This document shows, in pieces, positions 1 to 12,694 of a stretch of DNA of 12,694 bases. Every line of letters starts with the position of its first letter. Position 1 is the stretch's first letter. The notes under the pieces are model-generated. The model did not search any database. It saw only the letters and a program-made list of their open reading frames with translations, and was not told the origin of the DNA. The position numbers and the translations under genes are program-made. This DNA is from Azoarcus sp. (GTDB lineage Bacteria > Pseudomonadota > Gammaproteobacteria > Burkholderiales > Rhodocyclaceae): NCBI GenBank assembly GCA_031258035.1, contig JAIRNL010000079.1, positions 1 through 12,694 of the forward strand, read 5' to 3'.

Positions 1-146
1 GTGGGCGACAGGAGCGAGACTTCTTCGTACTCGTCTTCGTCCAACGGCAAGACCGCCTGCAGGAAGGCGGTCAGGATGTCAATGTGCCGGGCATCGCCAA
101 ACAGGAGTTTGAACACCAAGTCTTCTTTCGGAGAAAAAAGTTCCAT
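1..146 (-). CDS. Rpn-family recombination-promoting nuclease/putative transposase, N-terminal part
   Basis: Only the first 48 codons lie in the window; the rest runs off the left edge. The start ATG is at 146-144. The product begins MELFSPKEDLVFKLLFGDAR, followed by HIDILTAFLQAVLP and an acidic stretch (LDEDEYEEV). 'SPK.D.VFK.LFGD...', then an 'I.FLQAVL'-like helix, is the usual opening of Rpn/YhgA-like proteins of the PD-(D/E)XK nuclease superfamily (also annotated as PD-(D/E)XK transposases). Family members have been linked to RecA-independent recombination. The catalytic core is not visible here. An AGAGG sequence sits about 10 nt before the ATG and a perfect TATAAT about 28 nt upstream. 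GC of this piece is about 54% by hand count, below the 62-65% of its neighbours, which fits but does not prove acquisition by transfer. It follows the rpoC terminator on the same strand and is probably an independent unit. I am fairly sure of the family and unsure whether the gene is intact. Confidence 0.8.
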   Translation of the reverse strand, partial: MELFSPKEDLVFKLLFGDARHIDILTAFLQAVLPLDEDEYEEVSLLSP

Positions 147-173
147 GTCAGGCGCCTCTTTCTGGATCGCCGG

Positions 174-200
174 ATTATACGCCCGGCGCAAGGCTTGCAA
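174..200 (-). promoter_or_regulatory. Likely sigma-70 promoter of the Rpn-family gene
   Basis: On the minus strand a perfect -10 box TATAAT occupies 179-174. The best -35 candidate is TTGCAA at 200-195 (4 of 6 to consensus), with a 15-nt spacer, which is shorter than the ideal 17. Transcription would begin near 167, giving a leader of about 20 nt before the ATG at 146. The terminator of the rpoC transcript lies upstream, so the downstream gene needs its own promoter; this is the only good match I see in the gap. Confidence 0.55.
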
Positions 201-400
201 GCTCGGTCGCCCTGATGGATCCCCAGTGGCGCCGTGGCGAACGGGCGGGCGGGGACAACAGCGCGCGGAGGCAAATCGTCCGGGATCGGAAAGAGGGAGA
301 AATCCCCGAAACCTGCCCATCCACCGGTGAGGCGCGATGAGAATCATCCGGCGGGGCTCTCCCCCGCACAGGCACGCCGCCCCCATGCCGAGGGCGCACC
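201..400. other. Gap between rpoC terminator and Rpn-family promoter, nothing recognised
   Basis: About 200 nt between the terminator and the Rpn-family promoter. Open frames crossing it have low-complexity Arg/Pro/Ala-rich translations typical of GC-rich noise and overlap signals on the other strand. A 6-bp inverted repeat (GCGGGG 351-356 with CCCCGC 362-367) has no U-run. I see no gene, RNA or terminal inverted repeat of an insertion sequence here. Confidence 0.6.
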
Positions 401-431
401 AAGAAAAACGGGCTGGCAATATGCCAGCCCG
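401..431 (-). terminator. Rho-independent terminator after rpoC
   Basis: A perfect 10-bp stem CGGGCTGGCA/TGCCAGCCCG (431-422 with 418-409) has a 3-nt loop and is followed on the minus strand by five T (408-404), one C and two T. It begins 30 nt after the rpoC stop. Stem strength and the U-run make it a textbook intrinsic terminator for the rplKAJL-rpoBC transcript. On the plus strand no U-run follows the stem, so it looks one-directional. Confidence 0.93.
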
Positions 432-460
432 ATGCGCTTTCGCGGATTCGCCCCGCTTCT

Positions 461-4699
<4,239 letters not shown>

Positions 4700-4722
4700 G
4701 TGTTACTCCGTCTCCGTCCGGT

Positions 4723-8886
<4,164 letters not shown>

Positions 8887-8941
8887 GAATGCTCCGGCTA
8901 GAGATGTGACGTCGGGAAGACAGAACACAGCGCCCCGGCGG

Positions 8942-8969
8942 GGAGTCCGAACCAGCCGGCTCGAACTCC
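8942..8969 (-). other. RNA hairpin just upstream of rpoB
   Basis: In the rpoB leader RNA, 8969-8960 can pair with 8951-8942: a 10-bp stem (GGAGTTCGAG with TTCGGACTCC) including two G-U pairs, and an 8-nt loop. It lies about 55 nt before the rpoB ATG. No U-run follows, so it is not a terminator. It could be a processing site or a translation-control element; this is inferred from sequence only. Confidence 0.4.
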
Positions 8970-9020
8970 ACGCCTGTTGCAGAGACGCTTTGCGCTGTCC
9001 TCATTGCTGCGTACAAAGCA

Positions 9021-9058
9021 CGAAAGGGCCGGCGCCCAAAAGTGAGAGCGCCAGCCCT
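9021..9058 (-). promoter_or_regulatory. Attenuator-like hairpin between rplL and rpoB
   Basis: In the RNA, AGGGCTGGCGC (9058-9048) pairs with GCGCCGGCCCT (9035-9025): 11 bp with one G-U pair and a 12-nt loop. It begins 16 nt after the rplL stop. Only three U in a row follow, so it should terminate weakly or serve as a processing site. E. coli has a partial terminator and an RNase III site in the same gap, which lower rpoBC transcription relative to the ribosomal protein genes. Placing that role here is inference from position and shape. Confidence 0.6.
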
Positions 9059-9074
9059 GCCGCAAAGACAGAAA

Positions 9075-9446
9075 TTACTTGATCTCGACCTTGGCGCCTG
9101 CCTCTTCGAGTTGCTTCTTCAACGCGTCGGCATCCGCCTTCGGCAGAGCCTCCTTCACCGCCTTCGGCGCGCCGTCGACGAGATCCTTGGCTTCTTTCAG
9201 GCCCAGGCCGGTGGCCGCGCGCACGATCTTGATGACTTCGACCTTCTTGTCGCCCACTGCGACAAGATGTACATCGAATTCGGTCTGTTCCTCGACAACC
9301 GGCGCGGCAGCGCCGCCGGCGCCCGGCGCGGCCAGCGCCGCGGCGGAGACGCCGAACTTCTCTTCGAACGCCTTCACCAGGTCGTTCAGTTCCATGACAG
9401 TCATCGCGCCAACGGCCTCGAGGATGTCTTCTTTGCTGATAGCCAT
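9075..9446 (-). CDS. rplL: 50S ribosomal protein L7/L12
   Basis: 123 residues, the normal length for L7/L12, the multi-copy stalk protein that recruits and activates translation GTPases. The N-terminal dimerisation helices (about 1-33, MAISKEDILEAVGAMTVMEL) bind the L10 tail. A flexible Ala/Gly/Pro hinge follows (about 35-52, including AAPGAGGAAAP). The C-terminal factor-binding domain (about 55-123) carries the conserved KKVEVIKIVRAATGLGLKEA. The ATG at 9446 has GGAG 9 nt upstream; the stop is TAA. It lies 50 nt after rplJ. Stalk stoichiometry needs several L7/L12 per L10, usually met by a higher translation rate of this gene. The attenuator-like hairpin directly downstream would help keep rplL output above rpoB. 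The sequence looks intact and ordinary. Confidence 0.99.
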   Translation of the reverse strand: MAISKEDILEAVGAMTVMELNDLVKAFEEKFGVSAAALAAPGAGGAAAPVVEEQTEFDVHLVAVGDKKVEVIKIVRAATGLGLKEAKDLVDGAPKAVKEALPKADADALKKQLEEAGAKVEIK

Positions 9447-9496
9447 TTCAAATCACTCCAGAATCGAATGTGTTCGGAAAACCGTAAGAGGGGTCG

Positions 9497-10000
9497 TCAG
9501 GCGGCCGCGGCCGCTTCCTCGCGTTTCTTGGCCAGCGCCGCCAACGCGCCGGCAAAGCCGGAAACCGGCGCCTGCATGACGCCCAGCAGCCTGGCGAGCA
9601 GCTCTTCGCGCCCCGGGATCGAAGCCAGCGCCTGCACGCCCGCCTTGTCGAGCACCTTGCCGGCGTAAGAACCTGCCCGCAGCACCAGCTTGTCGTTGCC
9701 CTTGGCGAAATCGTCGAGCACCTTGGCGGCCGCGACCGGATCGACCGAAATGCTGTAGATCAGCGGCCCGGTGAGTTGATCAGCCAGACCGGCGAACGGC
9801 GTATCGGCGAGCGCGCGGCGAACCAGCGTGTTCTTGAGCACACGCAGGTAGACGCCGGAAGCGCGAGCCTTGGCGCGCAGCACGGTGAGGGCATCCACCC
9901 CGACGCCGCGATACTCGGCCACCGCGATCGTCTGGGCATTGGCCACCTGCGCCACCACCTCGGCCACTACGGCTTTCTTTTCATCAAGATTGAGACCCAC
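9497..10000 (-). CDS. rplJ: 50S ribosomal protein L10
   Basis: 167 residues. L10 anchors the L7/L12 dimers to 23S rRNA, forming the stalk base with L11. The start codon is GTG at 10000 (MGLNLDEKKAVVAEVV), which fits family starts such as MALNL. A strong AAAGGAGG lies 8 nt upstream and fixes the choice. The globular RNA-binding domain includes YRGVGVDALTVLR (30-42) and VLKNTLVRRAL (54-64). The C-terminal helix (about 135-160, with LLGVMQAPVSGFAGAL) is the L7/L12 docking arm, and the protein ends in a charged, Ala-rich tail. The stop is TGA. It follows a 232-nt gap holding a probable L10-binding leader, so autogenous control of rplJL translation is likely. rplL follows after 50 nt. Confidence 0.98.
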   Translation of the reverse strand: MGLNLDEKKAVVAEVVAQVANAQTIAVAEYRGVGVDALTVLRAKARASGVYLRVLKNTLVRRALADTPFAGLADQLTGPLIYSISVDPVAAAKVLDDFAKGNDKLVLRAGSYAGKVLDKAGVQALASIPGREELLARLLGVMQAPVSGFAGALAALAKKREEAAAAA

Positions 10001-10008
10001 GGGTCTTT

Positions 10009-10016
10009 CCTCCTTT
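10009..10016 (-). promoter_or_regulatory. Strong ribosome binding site deciding the rplJ GTG start
   Basis: AAAGGAGG on the minus strand, an extended match to the anti-Shine-Dalgarno sequence, with an 8-nt spacer to GTG 10000. It is the strongest ribosome site seen in the window and fixes the non-ATG start of L10. Because it lies just downstream of the L10-leader structure, it is the natural target of L10 feedback. Confidence 0.85.
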
Positions 10017-10084
10017 CAAGTCCACACACGGCGAGCATCGAAGCTCCCCGCACCCACGGCGACCTGGATCAGGAGCACGGCCAC

Positions 10085-10180
10085 ACCACAGCCAGAATCC
10101 TGTCTGGACTCACCGTCTGCGCAGGCCGTCGAACTGCAAACGATTGAACGGTTGTCCTGAAGACGCCCGTGCCTGCGGTC
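10085..10180 (-). promoter_or_regulatory. Probable L10 leader (autoregulatory mRNA element of rplJL)
   Basis: In the leader RNA, GACCGCAGGC (10180-10171) precedes GCCTGCGCAGACGGTGAG (10127-10110). CGCAGGC (10177-10171) pairs with GCCTGCG (10126-10120), and the 3' side then carries CAGACGGTGA, which I recognise from L10-leader sequences. A second hairpin follows: CCAGA/TCTGG around a 6-nt loop (about 10107-10092), and the TCTGGCTGT stretch is also familiar from the E. coli leader. In E. coli the L10-(L12)4 complex binds this leader and represses rplJL translation. The sequence match is from memory; exact boundaries are approximate. Confidence 0.65.
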
Positions 10181-10189
10181 TTTGACGAT

Positions 10190-10211
10190 CCGCCCGGCTC
10201 GCGCCGGACGG
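10190..10211 (-). other. GNRA-capped hairpin after rplA
   Basis: In the RNA, CCGTCCGGC (10211-10203) pairs with GCCGGGCGG (10198-10190): 9 bp with one G-U pair and a GCGA tetraloop. It begins 21 nt after the rplA stop. Just before it, CAAAG/CTTTG (10226-10222 with 10218-10214) can form a smaller hairpin. No U-run follows, so termination is unlikely. It may protect the rplKA mRNA 3' end, be a cleavage site, or be part of the rplJ leader. Confidence 0.5.
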
Positions 10212-10232
10212 TCCAAAGTTCCTTTGTTTCCG

Positions 10233-10928
10233 TCAACCCGCCACGCCGGCGGTATCGACCTTCACGCCCGCGCCCATCGTGCTGGAGAGCGCGATGCGGC
10301 GCAGATAAACCCCCTTGGCCGCGGCCGGACGGGCCTTGACCAGGGCATCGACAAGCGCCCTGAAATTCTGTTCCAGCGCCTCGATCCCGAAGGAAGCGCG
10401 GCCAATGGAGGCATGCACGAGCCCTTCCTTGGTCGTGCGGTACTGCACCTGCCCGGCCTTGGCGTTCTTCACCGCCGTGGTGACATCCATGGTCACGGTG
10501 CCGACTTTCGGGTTCGGCATCAGCCCGCGCGGGCCGAGAATCTGGCCCAGTTGACCGACGACGCGCATCGCGTCCGGCGTGGCGACCACCAGATCGAAAT
10601 CAAGCCTGCCGCCCTTCACTTCCGCCGCGAGATCCTCGAAACCGACGATGTCGGCGCCCGCCGCCTTCGCGGCCTCGGCCTTCTCGCCCTGGGCGAAGAC
10701 GGCGACCCGCACCGTCTTGCCGGTACCCGCCGGCAACACCACAGAACCGCGCACCACCTGATCGGACTTGCGCGCATCGACGCCGAGGTTGAACGCAACG
10801 TCGATCGACTCGTCGAACTTCGCCGTCGCGCACTCCTTGACCAAAGTCAGCGCCTCGGCGATCGGATACACCCGGCTGCGATCGACTTTCGCGCGCAGCG
10901 CCTGGGCCCGTTTGGAAATCTTCGCCAT
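10233..10928 (-). CDS. rplA: 50S ribosomal protein L1
   Basis: 231 residues, the usual length for L1, which forms the mobile L1 arm at the E site. In many bacteria it also represses its own rplK-rplA operon by binding the leader mRNA. The start ATG at 10928 gives MAKISKRAQALRAKV, as in the family. The hallmark GPRGLMPNPKVGTVT is at 132-146 and the RNA-contact region VQYRTTKEGLVHASIGRASF at 161-180. GGAGGGGG lies inside the 3' end of rplK, and only 2 nt separate the rplK stop from this ATG, so translational coupling is likely. The stop is TGA. A longer frame extends upstream through rplK to 11492, but that part is just the shifted frame of rplK. Confidence 0.99.
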   Translation of the reverse strand: MAKISKRAQALRAKVDRSRVYPIAEALTLVKECATAKFDESIDVAFNLGVDARKSDQVVRGSVVLPAGTGKTVRVAVFAQGEKAEAAKAAGADIVGFEDLAAEVKGGRLDFDLVVATPDAMRVVGQLGQILGPRGLMPNPKVGTVTMDVTTAVKNAKAGQVQYRTTKEGLVHASIGRASFGIEALEQNFRALVDALVKARPAAAKGVYLRRIALSSTMGAGVKVDTAGVAG

Positions 10929-10930
10929 GA

Positions 10931-11362
10931 TCACACCCCCTCCACGACGACACCAATGCTGCGGGCGGAGCCGGCAATGGTGCGCACCGCCGCGTCGAGA
11001 TCCGCCGCGGTGAGATCCGGCTGCTTGGCCCTGGCGATTTCCTCGGCCTGGGCGCGCGTGATCTTGCCCACCTTGTCGGTATGGGGCTTCGGCGAGCCCT
11101 TGTCGATCTTCGCGGCCTTCTTGATGAGAATCGTCGCCGGCGGCGTCTTCATCACGAAAGTGAAGCTCTTGTCCGCGAAAGCGGTGATCACCACGGGAAT
11201 CGGCAGCCCCGGCTCCACGCCCTGCGTCCTGGCATTGAACGCCTTGCAGAACTCCATGATGTTCAGGCCGCGCTGCCCGAGCGCCGGCCCGATCGGGGGG
11301 CTGGGATTGGCCTTGCCGGCCGGCACCTGCAACTTGATGTAACCAATGATCTTCTTTGCCAT
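10931..11362 (-). CDS. rplK: 50S ribosomal protein L11
   Basis: 143 residues, the typical length. L11 sits at the stalk base on the GTPase-associated region of 23S rRNA; it affects factor binding and RelA activation. The N-terminal domain shows the proline-rich PSPPIGPALGQRGLNIMEFC (20-39), where thiostrepton-type antibiotics act together with rRNA. The C-terminal rRNA-binding domain ends with GSARSIGVVVEG. The ATG at 11362 has GAGGAG about 10 nt upstream; the stop is TGA. It is the first gene of the rplKA pair and follows nusG by 107 nt. That gap holds two hairpins; I see no clear promoter or classical L1 operator in it, though an L1-binding site there would be expected. Confidence 0.99.
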   Translation of the reverse strand: MAKKIIGYIKLQVPAGKANPSPPIGPALGQRGLNIMEFCKAFNARTQGVEPGLPIPVVITAFADKSFTFVMKTPPATILIKKAAKIDKGSPKPHTDKVGKITRAQAEEIARAKQPDLTAADLDAAVRTIAGSARSIGVVVEGV

Positions 11363-11419
11363 GACGGCATTGCTCCTCGATTGAGTCCCAACGCGCCGGT
11401 CGCCCGACGCTCCTCGTTA

Positions 11420-11459
11420 CGGCCCGACGAAACGGGCCGGAGCGGGCACGACGGCCCGC
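11420..11459 (-). other. Two tandem hairpins between nusG and rplK
   Basis: In the RNA the first hairpin is GCGGGC-CGTCGT-GCCCGC (11459-11442), with a perfect 6-bp stem. After 2 nt the second is CGGCCCG-TTTCGT-CGGGCCG (11439-11420), with a perfect 7-bp stem. Both loops have six nucleotides and end in CGT. No U-run follows either stem. The pair begins 10 nt after the nusG stop and ends 57 nt before rplK. It may stabilise or process mRNA, or form part of the rplK leader; none of this is shown by sequence alone. Confidence 0.5.
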
Positions 11460-11469
11460 CCATCCGCGC

Positions 11470-12003
11470 TCAGGCCTTTTCCACCTGGGCAAAATCCAGT
11501 TCCACCGGCGTCGCGCGCCCGAAAATGGTCACCGACACCTTGAGCTTGCTCTTCTCGTAATTCACATCCTCGACCGTGCCGTGGAAATCGGTAAACGCCC
11601 CTTCCTTGACCCGCACGACCTCGCCGACCTCGAACAACACCTTGGGGCGCGGCTTCTCCACCCCCTCCTGCATCTGTTGCAGGATCTTGTCGACGTCCCG
11701 CTGCGGCACCGGCATCGGCCTGTTGCCGCTGCCGCCGACGAAGCCTGTAACCTTCTGCGTGGACTTCACCAGATGCCAGGTCTCATCGTTCATTTCCATC
11801 TCGACGAGCACATAGCCGGGGAAGAACTTGCGCTCGGAGACGCTTTTCTGGCCGCTCTTCATCTCGACCACCTCCTCCACCGGCACCAGGATCTGGCCGA
11901 AGGAAGCCTCCATCCCGACACGGACGATGCGCTCGATCAGCGCGCGCCGCACGGACTTCTCGAAACCGGAATAGACGTGGACGACGTACCAGCGTTTAGC
12001 CAT
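11470..12003 (-). CDS. nusG: Transcription termination/antitermination protein NusG
   Basis: 177 residues from ATG 12003 (MAKRWYVVHVYSGFEKSV, the usual beta/gamma start). NusG binds the RNA polymerase clamp, suppresses pausing, and links polymerase to the ribosome (S10) or to Rho. The NGN domain covers about 1-115 and includes RKFFPGYVLVEMEM (58-71). The KOW domain (about 125-177) shows FEVGEVVRVKEGAFTDFHGT and then VEDVNYEKSKLKV. A second ATG lies two codons upstream at 12009, directly after the secE stop. GGAG at 12017-12014 is 10 nt from ATG 12003 but only 4 nt from ATG 12009, so I prefer 12003; both may be used. The stop is TGA. Tight linkage with secE suggests translational coupling. Confidence 0.97.
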   Translation of the reverse strand: MAKRWYVVHVYSGFEKSVRRALIERIVRVGMEASFGQILVPVEEVVEMKSGQKSVSERKFFPGYVLVEMEMNDETWHLVKSTQKVTGFVGGSGNRPMPVPQRDVDKILQQMQEGVEKPRPKVLFEVGEVVRVKEGAFTDFHGTVEDVNYEKSKLKVSVTIFGRATPVELDFAQVEKA

Positions 12004-12009
12004 GATCAT

Positions 12010-12360
12010 TTATCTCCAGCCCAGGACAACGTCGTACACCACCCATTCCAGGCTCTTGTCGGTCAACCAGAGAAAAATCGCCATCACGACGACGAAGACG
12101 AAGACGATGCCGGTCATCTGCGTCGTCTCCCTGCGGGTGGGCCACACGACCTTCCTGGTCTCGACGATGGCTTCCCGCACGAACTCGCCGAAGCGGCGTC
12201 CCGGCCCGGAAAACCATGCCACCGCGCCGCCCGCAGCCAGACCAGCCAGCACGCAGAGCACGCGCACCACCAGCGGCCACTCTTCGCCCAGTACATAAAA
12301 ACCGGCCACGCCCGCGACAAGCAGGGCAATAGCCAGCGTAAATTTCAGTTTGTCGACCAT
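12010..12360 (-). CDS. secE: Preprotein translocase subunit SecE
   Basis: 116 residues, the three-helix form found in proteobacteria. SecE clamps the two halves of SecY in the SecYEG channel of the inner membrane. Predicted membrane segments lie at about 6-24, 30-50 and 84-100. Between the second and third is the conserved cytoplasmic amphipathic helix and hinge, FVREAIVETRKVVWPTRRET (60-79), the family signature. I chose ATG 12360 (MVDKLKFTLAI). The frame continues open to 12474, but that extension is the tRNA-Trp gene read through. The ribosome site is weak (GGAAG, 11 nt away). The stop TAA touches the first possible nusG ATG. The gene begins 22 nt after the tRNA 3' end. Confidence 0.96.
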   Translation of the reverse strand: MVDKLKFTLAIALLVAGVAGFYVLGEEWPLVVRVLCVLAGLAAGGAVAWFSGPGRRFGEFVREAIVETRKVVWPTRRETTQMTGIVFVFVVVMAIFLWLTDKSLEWVVYDVVLGWR

Positions 12361-12382
12361 CTGGGCAACGACTTCCGGAAAA

Positions 12383-12458
12383 TGGCAGGGGCAGAGGGAA
12401 TCGAACCCCCAACCTTCGGTTTTGGAGACCGACGCTCTGCCAGTTGAGCTATACCCCT
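12383..12458 (-). tRNA. tRNA-Trp (anticodon CCA)
   Basis: 76 nt including the encoded 3' CCA. The acceptor arm AGGGGTA pairs with TGCCCCT (one G-U pair). The D stem is GCTC/GAGC. The anticodon stem TCGGT/ACCGA holds the loop CTCCAAA, with anticodon CCA at 12425-12423. The T stem GGGGG/CCCTC encloses TTCGATT. All conserved positions I checked fit. Its place between tuf and secE is common in betaproteobacteria; it is likely cut from the tuf-secE-nusG transcript. Confidence 0.98.
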
Positions 12459-12475
12459 GCGGCAGAAACCACAAA

Positions 12476-12495
12476 GCGCACCCCCCCGGGCGCGC
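12476..12495 (-). other. GC-rich hairpin between tuf and tRNA-Trp
   Basis: In the RNA, GCGCGCCC (12495-12488) pairs with GGGTGCGC (12483-12476): 8 bp with one G-U pair and a GGGG loop. TTTGTGGTTT follows, a poor U-run. It could be a weak terminator of tuf letting some polymerase through to tRNA-Trp and secE, or simply a spacer hairpin helping 5' processing of the tRNA, whose mature end lies 17 nt further on. Confidence 0.45.
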
Positions 12496-12532
12496 TTCTG
12501 GATCACGATCATCGACCGATCGCCCGAGGCAA

Positions 12533-12694
12533 TCACTCGATGATCTTGGCGACGACGCCGGCGCCCACCGTGCGACCGCCCTCGCGGATGGCGAAGCGCA
12601 AGCCTTCTTCCATCGCGATCGGCGCGATCAGCTTCACCGTGATCGACACGTTGTCGCCCGGCATCACCATCTCCACGCCTTCCGGCAGCGTGAT
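12533..12694 (-). CDS. tuf: Elongation factor Tu, C-terminal end (partial)
   Basis: Only the last 53 codons and the TGA stop are in the window; the gene continues past the right edge. The translation ITLPEGVEMVMPGDNV, then SITVKLIAPIAMEEGLRFAI and REGGRTVGAGVVAKIIE, is the nearly invariant end of EF-Tu domain III, which contacts the T arm of aminoacyl-tRNA. EF-Tu delivers aminoacyl-tRNA to the ribosome as a GTP complex. Proteobacteria often have two near-identical tuf copies; this is the one linked to secE-nusG. tRNA-Trp follows after a 74-nt gap. Confidence 0.98.
   Translation of the reverse strand: MTLPEGVEMVMPGDNVSITVKLIAPIAMEEGLRFAIREGGRTVGAGVVAKIIE

Noticed and set aside
351..367. Small GC hairpin near the left end as a second terminator
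   Set aside because: Six base pairs with no U-run; the strong terminator lies at 401-431.
8887..8928. Upstream extension of RpoB to a GTG at 8928
   Set aside because: The added 14 residues do not match the family, no ribosome site precedes the GTG, and ATG 8886 has GGAG at good spacing.
10001..10232. Separate promoter for rplJ, as in E. coli
   Set aside because: I searched the minus strand of the gap and saw no convincing -35/-10 pair; absence by eye is not proof.
10929..11492. Continuous open frame joining rplA to sequence upstream (possible fusion)
   Set aside because: The upstream part is an off-frame reading of rplK, with low-complexity Arg/Gly-rich translation. rplK and rplA each have proper starts and stops.
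12361..12474. Extension of SecE upstream through the tRNA gene
   Set aside because: The frame merely reads through tRNA-Trp; family homology starts at ATG 12360.

Overview
The window reads almost entirely on the minus strand. It is the classical transcription/translation block tuf - trnW(CCA) - secE - nusG - rplK - rplA - rplJ - rplL - rpoB - rpoC. The order, tRNA-Trp between tuf and secE, and the protein sequences (for example RpoB beginning MAYSYTEKKRIRKSF) point to a betaproteobacterium. The roughly 21-residue RpoB segment ending EEGPGVLSKED, absent from E. coli RpoB as I remember it, suggests a Rhodocyclales/Nitrosomonadales-type lineage. That placement comes from memory of the families, not from a search. 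GC is about 62-65% in two lines counted by hand.

Layout from upstream to downstream on the minus strand. The tuf 3' end (12694-12533) is followed by a short gap with a GC-rich hairpin, then tRNA-Trp with encoded CCA (12458-12383). secE starts 22 nt after the tRNA and is immediately followed by nusG. A 107-nt gap with two tandem hairpins leads to rplK and rplA, which are 2 nt apart. A 232-nt gap holds a GNRA-capped hairpin and what looks like the L10 autoregulatory leader. Then come rplJ (GTG start, very strong ribosome binding site) and rplL, a 188-nt gap with an attenuator-like hairpin and a second hairpin, then rpoB and rpoC 23 nt apart. A strong rho-independent terminator closes the block 30 nt after rpoC. 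The last 146 nt (146-1) are the start of a separate gene with its own likely promoter, an Rpn-family (PD-(D/E)XK) recombination-promoting nuclease/putative transposase, cut by the window edge.

The genes work together as follows. EF-Tu and tRNA-Trp feed elongation. SecE anchors the Sec translocon. NusG couples RNA polymerase to the ribosome or Rho. L11, L1, L10 and L7/L12 build the L1 arm and the GTPase-associated stalk. RpoB and RpoC are the catalytic subunits of RNA polymerase. Hairpins in the gaps are where expression of stalk and polymerase genes could be set apart.

I found no undescribed multi-gene system. The points worth a second look are the Rpn-family gene directly after rpoC (where many betaproteobacteria have rpsL), the set of RNA hairpins between genes, and the very short distance from tRNA-Trp to secE. 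Very long open frames antisense to rpoB and rpoC are explained by codon bias and were rejected.
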